64,000 nucleotides of DNA from Rhytidiadelphus loreus (GCA_947034895.1 OX344762.1:19572760-19636759), one strand, 5' to 3'; numbered from the stretch's first letter, positions 1 through 12,819 are shown. Program-made: numbers and translations. Notes: generated by a model not told the origin, from the letters alone.

Positions 1-1502
1 TCAAAATACTGGGGCAGCTTTCTGATTTTGTCAACTTGGTACATAACCTCAACCCACATTACTCAACTCCCCAGCACGAGGATGTCCTGTCAGTTCACAT
101 CCTTCCTACTTTGACTGCCTTTAGAAATCAGACCTTCTTCTTTCTCATCTGGCCTCTGTTTTATGTCATAATCGTGCCGTTAGGTCAACCTGAAAATTGA
201 CCACAGCACACATTCCTCATGTGCAGATCCAAACTATAAAATGGTGGGTTTCAATAATCCCATAACTTAGCAGTTGTTAGCACGATCATAAACAACTTTC
301 CATTCCTGTCTTGTCAGGTACGTGAGTCGGTTTGGAAACGCTGCAGTGTACAAATTTACATTTGGAAATAAATATAAACATCATCGTGGGTCAGTCTCTG
401 TCTCTGTCTCTGTGATAAGATCGCCACACCACGAAAGAATCCAGAAGTAGGAGCTGTAAATGGCTGGCTACAACAGCAACTGGATAAGTTAGCACTGACT
501 TATGTTAGTGGGTGGGGGGTGGGGGTAATCTGTGTCCCATCTACACAACACAGACTATCTTCAGAATAGGTCCAACTCCCAAATCTGGACAAAATGTTGC
601 TGACATTAGGAGACCTTTGGCAGTTGCTATGACTGCTGGCTCTTCAAGAGATCATCGATACGTTACTCATGACAATATGGCTGGGCATGTGTTGGTTGGC
701 CTTTTGCTGTTTCGAATCTGAAAACAATATTGCAGCTGCAGGAGAAAAAACAAAGGACAAGCAGGCAGTCAGCTAATACGTCACTTGCAAATCTTCCGTA
801 TAACACAGAATCTTCCAGAATCTTACGGACAGGCTTTAAGGACAGCACTGCCGGTCAGTCGAAAGTATAATGTGAAAATTGGCGCCCGAGCTGAAACCGA
901 TTTCAGTTTCAGGCTGTGTGCCCTGAACTCACAAATTTGTGGAATTCCTCCAATTTAACGAAATTGGAGTTTAACACCTAAAGCTCCTTACACATTTTTG
1001 TTCTCACACCTTGTCCTCAGACCCCCCCATTTTCTTATGTGAGACCTTAATACTAGTCAAGAATAAGGCCCTTTTTTTTAAGAGAGTGCTGATTTTGGGC
1101 AGTTTCATGAGTATTTGCATTTTCTTGACACACGGATCTTTAGGGTTAAATCCGATTTTGATCATCAAGAGACAAAAACACTCGTTCAACGTTATTGGCC
1201 CGGAGCTAGTTTGCCGTTGATTTGATTCTCCAGTTGGGCTCCCTGGTGATCCCAACGTAGGCACAACAGGTGCTTAAGAAATCGACTGCTTAAGAACTCG
1301 GATAAATTTCAGAAATTCAAGCTATTTTTGGTGCAAACAGGACCAGAGACCTAGACTTTGTACATTCACCGAAATGGTCTGCCAGTCAGTTTTCCAGCCT
1401 TCACAGTCCTTGACGAGGCATAAATTTATTTCAACAGATAAGAAAAAAAAAACTTTCCAACTTACAGTCAAACAAGTAAAGGTGATCATACCAGCAATAA
1501 TA
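1..1502. other. Intergenic sequence downstream of the B3 gene
   Basis: No gene is recognised here. This stretch lies 3' of the minus-strand B3 gene, so its right part may hold the 3' UTR. Short open frames on both strands show no known family and no convincing splice-site pattern. A TCTCTG microsatellite lies near 393-413 and a G-rich run near 508-527. Confidence 0.5.
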
Positions 1503-4500
1503 TTATCGATGTTGATGGTGGCGCTGACTGCTTTCATCTTCGGTGGTGGTGAGTGGTGTCTCTGACATAGAGCTTTTAGAACGCTCAAGCACAGGATCCA
1601 GAATGTCGCCATTTTCCTTCTTCTGACCACATACTATCTGAACCCAAATTCGATCACAAGAATCAGAAAATTTTCAGCAGGAAAACTTGAAACCTTGGGC
1701 AACATAACATCACTCATCATCTTCAGTCTCCTAATGTGAACTATGCGAAATTTCAACTTTCATGTCCACTACAAAGAGCAGATCCAAAATCTCTGTCTAT
1801 CCAAGTGCTTCATTTACAGCACCTTTTGTTTGAAATCACCTTCTATGACAAGTAGAATTCGACTGTCTGACACTGTCAAGGCGCACATGGCGCACACATG
1901 GGTTTCTATAAGCACGGTCATGCATTTTGACGTGTATCTAACCACATATATGTACAACACGCAGATTTGAGGGAATGTGCCACTACAGAGTGCGTCTTAG
2001 AGATCGAGTGTAACGTAAAATGAGCTGAAACAGGACCAAGCTTGTCTTTGTTATCAATTCAGCATAGGATGAGAAGTTTATGCTTCAGCCACTTACAAGT
2101 TTTTTACAACCATCTTCGTAAATGACGAACACGTCATGTTCCTTCAAGCAATGAAACTTGATGAAATCTCCTGCAAGGGTCATGCAACTCCTCAGAATTC
2201 TATTGAAACACAGTTCTCATCACATGGTTTCCGGAACTTTAATTCGCCCAGGCTGTTCCATTCCTGCGTGCTAAACAGAATGTATGAAAGTTCATTAGAA
2301 ACTTATTGCCACTCAGTTCCTCTACAAACGACACGAAGAAGGGAAGCTTGCGCATACCAGTGTTTTCCAGCACGTACATTCTGCTCTTGTTGTTGATCCA
2401 ATACCTGTAGGTCCCATCCAATCAATACAGAACACTCGTACAAAAAATCACTGTCTCGTGTGTGAAAACACAAAGTTCACTACTCAGAAATTAACCCACG
2501 ACCCCTAAACACTCAACCAGATGAATGATATGAAAAATGCAATTCATCAAGCTAATCTAACCATTAAGGAAGCTTCAAGAAAAATCGTGTGAACTATCAA
2601 ACAGATAGAGAGCTTTTGGATTAGTCACATTTATATATTCTGATTGGTTTTAAAAGTGGTCGAACTAACTACCTTTCTGATTGCTTTAAAAAGTGTTCAA
2701 ACTACCATTCGGGGTTAAGCAAGGTCTGCAAAAATGGACGTACTTGAATCGAAAGTACCAACGCTTGGAAGCGGTGTAATCTTCCATTTCCAGAACTCTG
2801 CCATCCTTGTTGTCTATTTGCGGAAAACACTGACTCTCTGCATCTTTCTGCAATGTAACGTCCAAGGCTCAGAAACTCTGACCAAGGAGGCCGTGGCTAC
2901 AGAGTACAGACCCAGCACGCATCTCCACTGTCATGATTAACTTGAGCTCAGGTTGCGGGTGTATGTCAGGAATGTTCCACGGAAAGCTGTAAACCTCCAT
3001 AATATTCACTAATTACATAGAAATACCGGGACCCCACGCGAAACCCCAAATTCAAGGTCTTGACAAAGCATGATCCTAACTTCACTTTGCCAAATGCAAG
3101 AAGCTTCTTGCCTTCGGCACAATAATTCGGCCTAGCTCTCCCACGTCCGACAACGTGAGTCCCTTGCGTACCAGCAGCTTCAGCGGCTGCGTCCACCCCC
3201 ACTCGCCCTGCAATTGCAAAAAAAACACCCCACTTGCTGACGTCTCGAGCTCGAGCTCTGACCAAAATCTTGTCCATTTAGCAAGATTTCAATGAAATTG
3301 GCGATGTTTTAAGATCAAGATCAGTCCCAGTTTTCAAAGGTTACTAGAGATGGAGTGCTATGCTTGAAGCTATGGGGAGTTAAAGATGGACACTAGGCAA
3401 TACGCCATTGATTAACGAATGTGCGTCTTCCTTGCCGCGGAAGCAAGACACAAAAATGGAAGGCGTCGCGAGCACCCACCTGAACATCGCCATCAGACAG
3501 GTCTGATCTTTTCCGCTTGAGAGCCGCGGTGGGGACTGCGACGAGGGCCGATGTGGTGGCCGCGACGAGCTCCTCGGCCATCTTCTCAGCCGACGACGCA
3601 TCGTCGTCGCCCGTGTCGGTGACGGCGTCAGTAATGGCAGGAGCGATCGATTTCGAAATTTCTGGACGGCGCGAGGAAGTGACGGACGTCCGATTCGAGA
3701 AATGGCCGGAAACGGTTCGCGTCAGCTGCAACTCGAACATGGTCATCTCTTCGTCCAGGTTGCCTTCGGAACAGGGGCTGGCGTCGAAATGGTGCTGGCG
3801 CTGCTGATCCATGCTCCCACATCTCGGGCAAGACAGCCCCGAGTTGCTGCGTTTGAGACTGCTGGTGGTCCATTTCCAGCCCTGACGGTGATCCGGCTGC
3901 TGCGGCGATCCATGGTCCGCTCCGGAACGCGCGGCGGAGTTCACCACCAACCGACTCTCGGCCATGGGCTCAAACGAAGACCCCAACGTCGCCCAGGTGG
4001 GCGCCCATTCAGCGGCCGCGACGCGCGCGAAGCTCCCCGGGAGCTGGTCACGAGCACTCAATGCGCTCCCGCCACTCACCGCGCGCGCGCGCGAGGGTTT
4101 CAACCCCAGCGCCTGCGGAACATGATCTCTCGCAAACTCCGCACCCCTGCTACTCTCCTGATCTGCCGTCCGTTTCCAGCCCTGTCGATGCTGATCCTGC
4201 ATCCCCGTGAAATCGTGCACTCCACGACCGCCTCGCTCCGGCGCACGGGGATTCCACCGGTGCACGGCGGGAGTCAAGCCCGCGGGCACGGCCACGCTGG
4301 GCGACGAGTCGTCGCCGACATACATCCCCGACGCCACCCACGTCGGCACCCATTGCCCGAGCCCCCCCGCGCTCGCCACCTGCGGACGTCCAGTGTCGGC
4401 TCTCGCGTCCGCAACGAGTCCAAGCCCTCGCGAGGCTTTCATCCCACTCCACGCGTGCTGCTGATCGGCCATGGTTCGTCTCTCGCCCCCACTCGTCGCC

Positions 4501-4592
4501 GTCGCCGTCGTGCTACCCCCACTCCGAATCGTTTCCGTCCCTGCGACTATCACCGTATCCACAATCTTGCCATTCACCACGTCCATGGCCAA
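1503..4592 (-). CDS. B3-domain transcription factor, LAV (ABI3/FUS3/LEC2-like) group, six-exon model
   Basis: Predicted nuclear DNA-binding regulator. Exon model on the minus strand: 4592-3480, 3207-3086, 2986-2912, 2404-2358, 2170-2097 and 1637-1503. All intron phases agree and the total is 1,566 nt (521 residues plus stop). Exon 1 (371 aa) has a CPRCGS motif at 255-260 and a basic LKRKRS stretch at 358-363. The B3 domain begins in exon 2 with SDVGELGRIIVPK, continues in exon 4 with YWINNKSRMYVLENTG and in exon 5 with GDFIKFHCLKEHDVFVIYED. NNKSRMYVLENTGDF is diagnostic of the LAV group, whose members regulate seed or embryo maturation by binding RY (CATGCA) elements. The middle of the domain is shorter than usual: the W-x-F-x-YR part is missing. 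TYRYW is readable just upstream of exon 4 but behind a stop codon. The exon 3 donor (GTCTGT) and exon 2 donor (GTGAAG) are weak. The last-exon frame was chosen for its natural composition. The family is secure; exact exon edges are not. Confidence 0.8.
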
Positions 4593-6077
4593 TCGGCCGA
4601 CCCGGGCGCGCTAGACGTCTCCCCAATCGCACCATTCACCACACCCATGCCCAATCCGACCCCCCCGTCTCATAATTCCACATTCAACCAATATCTCCCT
4701 TCCCTAGCGAATCTCTCCCCGATCCCATCTTGCAATACATCCAAACCCCGAAAACTCCCACCGCCACCGGTTCGCCACCACCTACGCGTGCTGTGCGCAA
4801 AATCGAATTGCGCAAAACGAGTGCAAGCAGCGAAGACACAACTGGGATGCTGGAATGCTGGGATGCCGGGATGCAAAGGAAGTCGAGAAGCCAATTTCGA
4901 ACCTTGGGCAAAGGCGGTGGAAAACATCAGTGCAAAGTGCAGACGCGATCAGCGCAAACTCGATTCCATCCTTCCGTAACGTTGTGACGGCGACGACGAC
5001 GACGACGACCACGTCCACGACCACGTCCACGTCCACGTCGGAAGAAGCAGAAAAAAGACACATCGGGGTTATGCAGGCGCGGTTGTCGTCCTACAGTAAC
5101 ATCTCCTACAATGGGGGAGGGACGCCACGCCCACCACTTGGATATCTACACACCTGGGGCTGGATTGCTGTACTCAGTGTCCTGTACTGTAAGTCTAGGA
5201 TGCGATGCGCATCAGGGCATGGGCGCCCTGCCTGGGCTCCCTACAGTATGGTAGTGTGCTCTAAAACTGACCCTCTTCTTCAAACCGTCCTCTAGGTGGC
5301 TGAAAAATGGATACATTATGGACTATTAATTATGTCAGAGAAGAGGAAGAGTTGGTTCACTCTTCTCCAATGGATGGTTTATATTTCTTTAAAAGTTGAT
5401 TTAAGAGGCACTTTCTAATTAAGTGGATAGGCATTCATTATTTTTTTTCAAAATGAGAATTGGCAGCCCAACTACCTTCCTACATATGCTAAAAAAATCT
5501 GAAATAATAATTAACTCAAGCTTTCATTCAAGTTTTAGTAAAAGTCACATTTAGAAACCTTATCTATTACTTTTTGCATGCCTCACTGCTTGTTTTTGGT
5601 AAAGCTGTATCTTTTTTCAGACCATTTAAGAGTGGGTTTTGCAAGGGCTAGAAGTCACAAATAGGTCCCTATGGCATAATTCTTTGAAAACTCAGAACTA
5701 ATTCACAATAGCTTCAAAAAATATGAAATCACTTGGGTTAGATTCCGCATCAATTCCTCTTCAAGTGAAAAATAAGGGAAAATATTTTCACGCATCTGAA
5801 ACCCATCAAAAAGGCCCAACAGCCCTTAAAGTGTCGCTTTTAGAGCCACCTAGTGCCACCCCTTTCCAAAATCTCGCTTTTCTCGCCGTCACAAAAGTTT
5901 TATCCACTTCACCGTTTTTCATCCGTTTGGAGGAGTCTCATCCACTGGCACGACGGACTTCAATTGACTATTTACTTATTTTGAATGCTCTCATCCACAT
6001 TGTCTTTGTCATCCGTTTGACGCATTTCCATCCGTCTGCTTCGATAGACCTACTGACAGTGTGAAAGATATTAATCC
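4593..6077. other. Promoter-side flank of the B3 gene and unassigned sequence
   Basis: GC-rich DNA with CCAAT motifs up to about 5.0 kb is the likely promoter or 5' UTR of the divergently read B3 gene. From about 5.3 kb the sequence becomes AT-rich and no gene is recognised. Long open frames crossing 3.7-5.0 kb on the plus strand are antisense shadows of GC-rich exon 1. Confidence 0.45.
4987..5041. repeat. CGA and CCACGT microsatellite upstream of the B3 gene
   Basis: A run of CGA triplets passes into CCACGT/CCACGA hexamers about 400 bp upstream of the B3 start codon, probably in its promoter or 5' UTR. Confidence 0.8.
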
Positions 6078-6081
6078 TTAA

Positions 6082-7044
6082 CCCCTCACCGCCCAAGGCT
6101 TAACCATGTCAAAAAACAACTTTCCTTTTCAAGTGTTACAAGTCTAAATTTGAGTAAGGTATGAAAATCTCAACCGTACAATATTGTAGTGTGCATGTTT
6201 TAGATGGTGTAAATCAAATTTGAGGTCATTTGACCGTGTAGATTGAAAGATTCTAATGTTTTAGTGTTGAAAAAAGATGCTGAAATTGTCCTCAAAACAC
6301 AATTCGAGGTGAAATTCGATTTCTAAACTTACTCAAATGAAAAAACTTTGAACTAAGAAGTGATTCAAAACCAAAAGAAAAACACTTTGGTGGGGAAAAA
6401 AATCATTCAATTGACTCATTGCGTTTGCAAAATTGTTTTGAAATGTCAAAAAACAGTGAAAAAAGTAGCAAAAAAACACATCTATTGTTGAACCTACTTC
6501 TACTAAAATGCCTCTAAATCAATCATAACTTCTTGGATTGGTATGAAATTTTTACTACAAGAACTAGACTAGTATGCTCAACTTTTCCAACAAAAATTAT
6601 TGAAATCGAACCTTGTTTGAAGAAGTTATAAGCCGCCGAAGTTCACTGTAATGCAGAAATGTCTATATTTTGAACTTCGAATTGCTCCCAAGCATTTGAA
6701 ACAACTTGGATTGACATGAAAATTTTCCCACATTAAGTAGACTTTATGGGGAACAAAATCCAACAAATTTTATTGAAAAATAACATTTGATGAAAAAGAT
6801 ACAAGCCCCCGAAGTTGCAGCCATCTCAATGCAGTGAAATTGAATCTGCAAACTTTGAATGGCTTCTCAGAATCCAATACACCTTGGATAGATCTGAAAT
6901 TTTTACCACAAAAACTAGTCTAGTATGCGCAACTTTTCCAATAAGTTTTATTAAATTTGGACACCGGACGCAAAAGTTACAGCACTTTGATTTTGACTGC
7001 TAGATTGTGTGAGGCCACTTTTGGGCCCCTTGGGCAGTGAGGGG
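6082..7044 (+). mobile_element. Family A element, copy 1 (TTAA-flanked, CCC-tipped)
   Basis: 963-bp non-autonomous DNA element flanked by TTAA at 6078-6081 and 7045-7048. Tips are CCCCTCACCGCCCAAGG on the left and, on the complementary strand, CCCCTCACTGCCCAAGG on the right (16 of 17 match). No coding capacity is seen. The right part contains three diverged direct repeats beginning TTGGAT at 6533, 6706 and 6884, a spacing of about 175 bp. TTAA duplication plus CCC tips is the pattern of piggyBac-like transposition; Sola-type elements are another possibility. Confidence 0.8.
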
Positions 7045-7048
7045 TTAA

Positions 7049-7923
7049 GTGCTCTAACGTCCATATTCTGAACGATGAACAAATGGCTCAGAAGCACTAT
7101 TTTGTCCATCTAACTTTTAATTCATCCAATATAACACTTGAATCTTGAAAAGACAACCTTCCTTAATGACCAATTTCATGAAATTGAGGTAAATGATATT
7201 TCTGTAGAAAGATATAATCAAAAATGTGCCAAATTTTGAAGGCGTTAAGGGGTTAAATTTCACAAATTAAAGAATTAGAAAATAATACTTTTGCTTTTAC
7301 TTACTTAGGTTGTGTCACCGGGCACACTACAGTACTTAAATAGGTTCCCACTGACATGATCATGAGGATGCATGGGCAGCGTCTGCCAGCCTGGACGGGT
7401 GAGGTCTCGGGGACCCAATACCCACCTGCCTAGTGGAAAATATCTTCCCAGCCTGTTCTGACTAGACTACCACGAGATTCAGGGAAGGTCGCAAATTGGC
7501 CTTGCCCAATCGAGAGAGAGAGGTCGAAGATATTAACAGATATTTAGGCTCGGGATAGAAATCAGACATGCAAAACATCCGGACCTCTTTAATATCACGC
7601 CTGGCACCGAGAATTGACCCCCTTCCCCCGTATTGCCCCATGTTTTTACGAAAAAACAAAACTGAAATGATTTATTTGCCACCCACGAAAAAAAAAATTG
7701 CAAATTATAAATTCGTATTTGTAATGAGAGGTCCCAAATTAGATAAAGAAATATAAAGTTTATGCGGCACAAAATAGGGGGGGGGGGGCAATTCAGTTTT
7801 CATTCAACCATGGTTGGGGCAAGAAAGGGGGCAATCCGTAATGGATTTAATGTTGTAATAAAAAATCTACATTCAATGCTTTTATTTTTTTCAAAAATAT
7901 TAAAAGTTAAGATTAAAAAAAAA
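7049..7923. other. Unassigned repeat-rich sequence
   Basis: No gene seen. 7049-7252 resembles about 9811-10005 and ends in GGGG followed by TTAA at 7253-7256, so it is probably a damaged member of the TTAA-flanked group. Around 7605-7790 GAATTGACCCCC and GGGGGGGCAATTC are weakly similar to the tips of the 223-bp element at 18187-18409. Confidence 0.4.
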
Positions 7924-8145
7924 CATTAGATGATTTTGCTTCATTGGAGAGCTACGAGTTCCCTGCACTTCCCAAACTACGGAAATATAGCCACATAGCC
8001 TGTTGACATGGCCAATAGACTACCACATCAAAAAATAATAATAATAATTTCTAATTTCTAATTTCTTTTTAAATAATTTTTTTTCCAAATAGCAATGGGA
8101 ACCAACCTCAAACAACCCTCCCAAAGGGCTAAATCCCGTCTAATG
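7924..8145. mobile_element. Family B MITE, copy 1 (CATTAGATG tips)
   Basis: 222-bp element beginning CATTAGATG and ending, on the complementary strand, CATTAGACGGGATTT. Related copies lie at 12555-12775 and 59451-59703 and share the tips, a GAGTTCCC segment inside the left end and a CCCTCC/CCCTTT segment inside the right end. No target duplication is clear. Confidence 0.65.
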
Positions 8146-8335
8146 GGACTTCAAATTTTAATAGAATAGTGATTTCATAAGTGCCCGCAAACTAAAACTA
8201 CTCACAACTTTCATCTTTTTAATCAAAACGTAATAATTCAAAGTTTTGCATCTATATATAAATCTAGGAAACAAAGCTCAAATTTTTATTTCTTAAAAAA
8301 ACAATTATTTTTTAGCTACGCAAGTTGCCTACTAA

Positions 8336-9263
8336 CCCCACTAAGGACCAAGGCCTATTTTCTGCCAAAAAACACTCAAAAACTGCTATTTCTATGGCAA
8401 AAAGTAAAATAAATTGAAAATTGTTTTTTTCTCTTCTACGTCTAACCATAGTATCTTGTACCTAACTACTATGAGAATGTGTGAAAACAAATTCAAAACT
8501 TTTGACCACAGAGATTGCGAGATATCCTCGTTTAAAGTGAAAAAAACCAATTTTTCATCACATTGCGGGACTAGATTTTTCAACTTTGAACATTTTTAAT
8601 TTAAATTTTTTGCACTATAAAGTTTTGAGCTTTAAATCTTTATAGTAAAGGATTGAGTTGAGAGTCTGGGGGGAAAAAAGAAACCCAAAAAATCTTAATT
8701 TTCATTCTTAAAAAAATTGTTAAGTAGAAGTAGATATGAGATAGAAGGAAAATCTAAAATATTAATATCTTTTAGCTGGAATTAAAATGCACTGATGCCA
8801 ATGTTAAGATTGTTCTAGCAAGAAAACTAAATTATGTGAAACTTTCTTTTTTGAAAAATTGCAAAAATTGCATTCAAAATTGAATCCTACAAGTTATTTT
8901 TTTCAAGAAGATGCTCTAATTGCCCAAAAAACAAGATTGTCTATAACTTTCTCATGATAAATCCAAATGGAATGAATAGAAGCTTTCCATGTAGACAAAA
9001 AATTTACCCTATAAGGAAAAGAATTCAAAATACATTTTTTGAAATTTTGAATATTTTTTTGCTGCCCCTCGTCCCTTGTTTTGAGCTTATTTGGACATAA
9101 TTTTTGTTCCCGGGCACCAATCGAAAAATAATAATATTCCCACAAAACTTATCAGCTTTTCTATCTTCACAAAAAGTTTCAAAAAATTAGGGCAAAATTT
9201 CAGCTTGTAGCTACTTGCCCTAAATCCCATTTATCCCCTGAAGGAACAATGGTCCTTTAGGGG
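8336..9263 (+). mobile_element. Family D element, copy 1 (CTAA-flanked)
   Basis: 928-bp element with identical 4-bp flanks CTAA at 8332-8335 and 9264-9267. The left tip is CCCCACTAAGGACCAAGG; the right tip on the complementary strand is CCCCTAAAGGACCATTG. It is non-coding. Other copies are at 23354-24286, 31170-33395 (interrupted) and 42078-42850 (reverse). Confidence 0.7.
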
Positions 9264-9267
9264 CTAA

Positions 9268-10005
9268 GCATTAAAAATTACATATTAGGCAATAACTTTT
9301 TAACCATGTAGTCAAAAGTTATGAAAATTGTTGCACTTGAAGGTCACTTCTAAAGCACATGTTGTGTGAAATTCTCAAAAAAAATAAAAAATAAATAAAA
9401 ATCCACATCCAGCATATTGGTTTATTATATTATCTAAATAAACCAAATTTCTTAAAGCTTAAATATTGGTACAAGAGTAATGATATTAGTGTTTTCTACA
9501 CTGATTAATTAATATGTGCTATAAGTTTTTACTTCTGAGGAATAATTCTACCAAGTGATTACAAACATACCATGTTCTGACATTCTTTATACTGAAGTGT
9601 TTTTCATCTTAAATGACCAACCATCACCCCCAAAGTTCATGTATTAGCAACAAAGATTAAACTACATGTAATCCTATTTGTAAAAGAAAATACAAAACAA
9701 TTTTTATTAAGCTATAGCCACCACATAGAGCTCCGTATTTGAAATATAAAACACTCGCAACATAGTTATTGCTTCATCCTTTCAAAGTTTCTTTCTAATT
9801 GCTCCAACTTCTATTTTCAAATGATGAACAAAGCTCTTCTAAACAATGTTGGTATTTTGTCCAAGTAATTTCTTATTCATTTAAAGTAATGTTTGAATCT
9901 TCAAAATAAACATCTTCTTTAACCAATTTAATGAAATTGATTTCAATACCATTGTTCAACAAAGATATAAGCAAAATGTCCAGATTTTATTAAAAAAATT
10001 GGGCA
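9268..10005. other. Family C fragment and unassigned sequence
   Basis: 9270-9390 is a reverse-oriented fragment of family C (compare 10750-10850). 9811-10005 resembles 7049-7252. No coding sequence seen. Confidence 0.45.
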
Positions 10006-10009
10006 TTAA

Positions 10010-10579
10010 TCCCTAATCGTCTAGACTCATCTTCAAAATTGACAATTTTGGAAAAATCATTATAAAGTACTATTTAGAAGGATATTTTGGAATTGAGATG
10101 CAAATAGAAGTTTTAGAGTTTTAGTTTTACATTCTATCCATATGGTTAGATTCACCAATGCTATCACCAATATTTTTCTATAAATTTTGAAAGGAAAAAT
10201 TCAAAATTCCTTATAAATTCAATTACAAGCAAAATATTATTATTTTTTTATGTAAATTCTGTTGGAAAGGATTTGAAATAACTTTTTCTTCACATGGGAA
10301 TTTTTTAGAATTTTTATGATCTTTGAGTGTATGACCTCATTTTTGCAATTCCAAGTTTGAACTAGAGTCAACGCAAGTCAACTACTTCACATACTTCCAC
10401 ATTTGTAATTTTAGAAAAGTATGTGCTCTAGTAAGACCAAATCCAACCCTTGGATAGGACCACAACTTCATAAAGTGTCTCTAAAAATTAGGATGACTTT
10501 CATCCAAGTTGTAATGAGAAATAAGTCTAATTTTGAATCTGTAAATTGTCCAAAAATTGGACGTCGGAGCGCTCTAGGG
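10010..10579 (+). mobile_element. Family F element, copy 1 (TTAA-flanked)
   Basis: 570-bp element between TTAA at 10006-10009 and TTAA at 10580-10583. The left tip reads TCCCTAATCGTCTAGAC; the right tip on the complementary strand reads CCCTAGAGCGCTCCGACG. The inverted repeat is imperfect. Copies lie at 26748-27216 and, reversed, at 36440-36974. Confidence 0.7.
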
Positions 10580-10651
10580 TTAATTCTTCAAGGAATAGGG
10601 GGATAGTCTAAGTTTTGAAAAATTTGAAGATGTATTATAATTACAACTTAA

Positions 10652-11600
10652 CCCCTATAAGACCAAACACTGTTTTTCAACAACATAGCGAATTTGGGCA
10701 ATTCACTACAAATGGAATTTTTATTTTTTTTCTTTGAAATTTTCACACAACATGTGCCCGAGGAGTAAATTTAAGGCCCAATAATTTTCATAACTTTTGA
10801 CTATATGGTTCAAAACTAATTGCATGATATGTAATTTTCAGTGTTCAACGGGTATCTCGAGCAAGAAAAAAAACTTCTTTGAAAATCACTTCTTAAAAAA
10901 AATAAAAATTTGAAAATTGATTCTCTAGATTTACATATATGTTGTAAGCTTTGAATCATTCCATTCTAATTAATGAGATGAAGGTTATGAGGAATTTTAG
11001 TTTTGGGTTAGTTTGTGGGTAGTTATGAAATCTCTACTCTAAAATATACTTTTATAAGTCCTTTATTTAACTCAATTTTAAATATTTTTGGAAAAAAAAT
11101 AAAAATATTAGATGTATATTGTTTGTTGCAATATTACAACCATTAAGGTTGGCATTTTTCAATTCCATAAATAAACTGTTAACAATTTAGTATTTTTAAA
11201 CATCCTCTACTTCTTTCTACTTACTATTTTTTTCATGTATGTTGTAAAATTTCAATGATATGAAAATTTTCAAGCATGTAAACAACTTACCTTGAAGAAG
11301 GAATCCACATATTAAAGAACCATTATGGACATTTTTTCATACAATGTGACCTTGTGAAGTGTAGCTGCCCATTTTTTTGCAAGCCCCCAATTTTTTTTTG
11401 TTACTTCAAATGCTAATATCTTGCAATCTACATGGTAGAAACTTTTGAAATTTTTACCACATCTTTTCAAACTAGTGAACTACAAGATCCTATGGTTTCA
11501 TATTTCTAAAAATGTTTTTTTTTCTAAAATTTGGTACTTATCCTAGAAATGACAAATTTGGAGCAGTTTTGGTGAAAACATAGTCTCTGACGTTTGGCGG
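10652..11600 (+). mobile_element. Family C element, copy 1 (TTAA-flanked)
   Basis: 949-bp element between TTAA at 10648-10651 and TTAA at 11601-11604. It starts CCCCTATAAGACCAAAC and ends GACGTTTGGCGG. No open reading frame of note. Related copies are at 42858-43559 (shorter) and 63071 to the window end. Confidence 0.65.
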
Positions 11601-11604
11601 TTAA

Positions 11605-12397
11605 GAACAATATAATTTAGAGATGATTTTTAAACAAAAGTTATAAAACATGATCCATATATCACATATATATAGCTAAATCTAATACTCTACTAACTGT
11701 TATTAATCAATAAAATCTTAAACAATAAATTCAAAAATACTTCCTAAATTAATTTTTGATTAAATATTTGTAATTTTCATAAGAAGTTTTTCTTTAGGAT
11801 TAAAATTTTAAGCTTTGGTAATGGTGGTTTTAAGATTTTTATTTTACTTATTTATTGAAGTCAATTTAAAAGGGTCATTTTTTAAACAAAAAAGTATTTT
11901 TTTTTGGTAAAACATTATCGTACGCTTTGATTTGTTGAATATCTACAAAACAAAGTCTTCAAAATCTATATCTTCTAAATGTTTAAGAACTAACACAAGA
12001 ATCTATAAGAAAAAAATGTGGATGAAAAATCACAATTTTATGTACTTGATATCCATTTGTGTTCATTCATTGTTCAAATTTTGTACTTATGTTTCAGAAC
12101 TTTGATTGTGCTTACATATGAGCTTGGTGGACAGCCTAGCCAATACAATCCACACTACAGACAAAATAGGCTCTATCAATTGTCTTGTTAGGGTAGGTAA
12201 ACATGGGTTAAAGTTTCACCAATGTCAATGTAGCCCCCTATTGGTAGAGACTAGTCAATCTTAAAGGAATATACACACATAGAAACCTTATAGTATTCCT
12301 CCCCACCCACCAAGTTCACATAAAAATGCAATTGCTATTTGCATTTATAGCACCCCTTGTGAAGTTTTCCCACCCATTGATACAAGTAAGGGGGCCT
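11605..12397. other. AT-rich sequence without a recognised feature
   Basis: No gene, RNA or clear transposon ends seen between the family C element and the next family A element. Confidence 0.4.
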
Positions 12398-12554
12398 TTA
12401 ACCCCTAAATGTTTCAAAAGACCAAAAGTGTGCTCACATAGTTTCAAATCCAATTCAAAGTGTTGTAACTATTGCATCCAATGTCTGAATTCAATAAAAC
12501 TTGTTGGAAAAGTAATAAATAAATAATAAATTCAAAAAAATATTTAAAAAATAT

Positions 12555-12775
12555 CATTAGATGTATTTCTGTTGTTGTAGAAGGCTACAAGTTCCCCTGC
12601 GTTTCCAAATGCTAGGAACTCTATTATGCAGGTTGCTGATGTGGTCAAGAATTAACCATATTAGTATATATTTTTAAAATTTTAAATCTTTTTTCTTTCT
12701 GAACAACACAGGTTGTTCCCAACAATAAGAAACGGCCTGAAACGGCCCTTTGGAAGGGTTGAATCCCATCTAATG
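12555..12775. mobile_element. Family B MITE, copy 2, nested in family A
   Basis: 221-bp element with tips CATTAGATG and, on the complementary strand, CATTAGATGGGATTC. It splits the reverse family A copy, so it inserted later. Confidence 0.65.
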
Positions 12776-12819
12776 TATTATTATTTTAAAAATAACTTAA
12801 AAATATCTTTTTTATGTAG

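Noticed and set aside
3090..3120. GC-AG intron after GRIIVPK in the B3 gene
   Set aside because: AAG|GCAAGA could be a donor, but the GTGAAG donor at 3085 keeps all downstream phases and needs no rare splice site.
3702..4979. 425-residue open frame on the plus strand
   Set aside because: Antisense to GC-rich exon 1 of the B3 gene; Arg/Pro/His-rich composition and no domain. Open only because the GC-rich opposite strand lacks stops.
5235..7340. Element bounded by GTAGTGTGCTC and GGCACACTAC motifs
   Set aside because: Only about 15 bases are shared, also seen near 18420, and no further pairing or target duplication was found.
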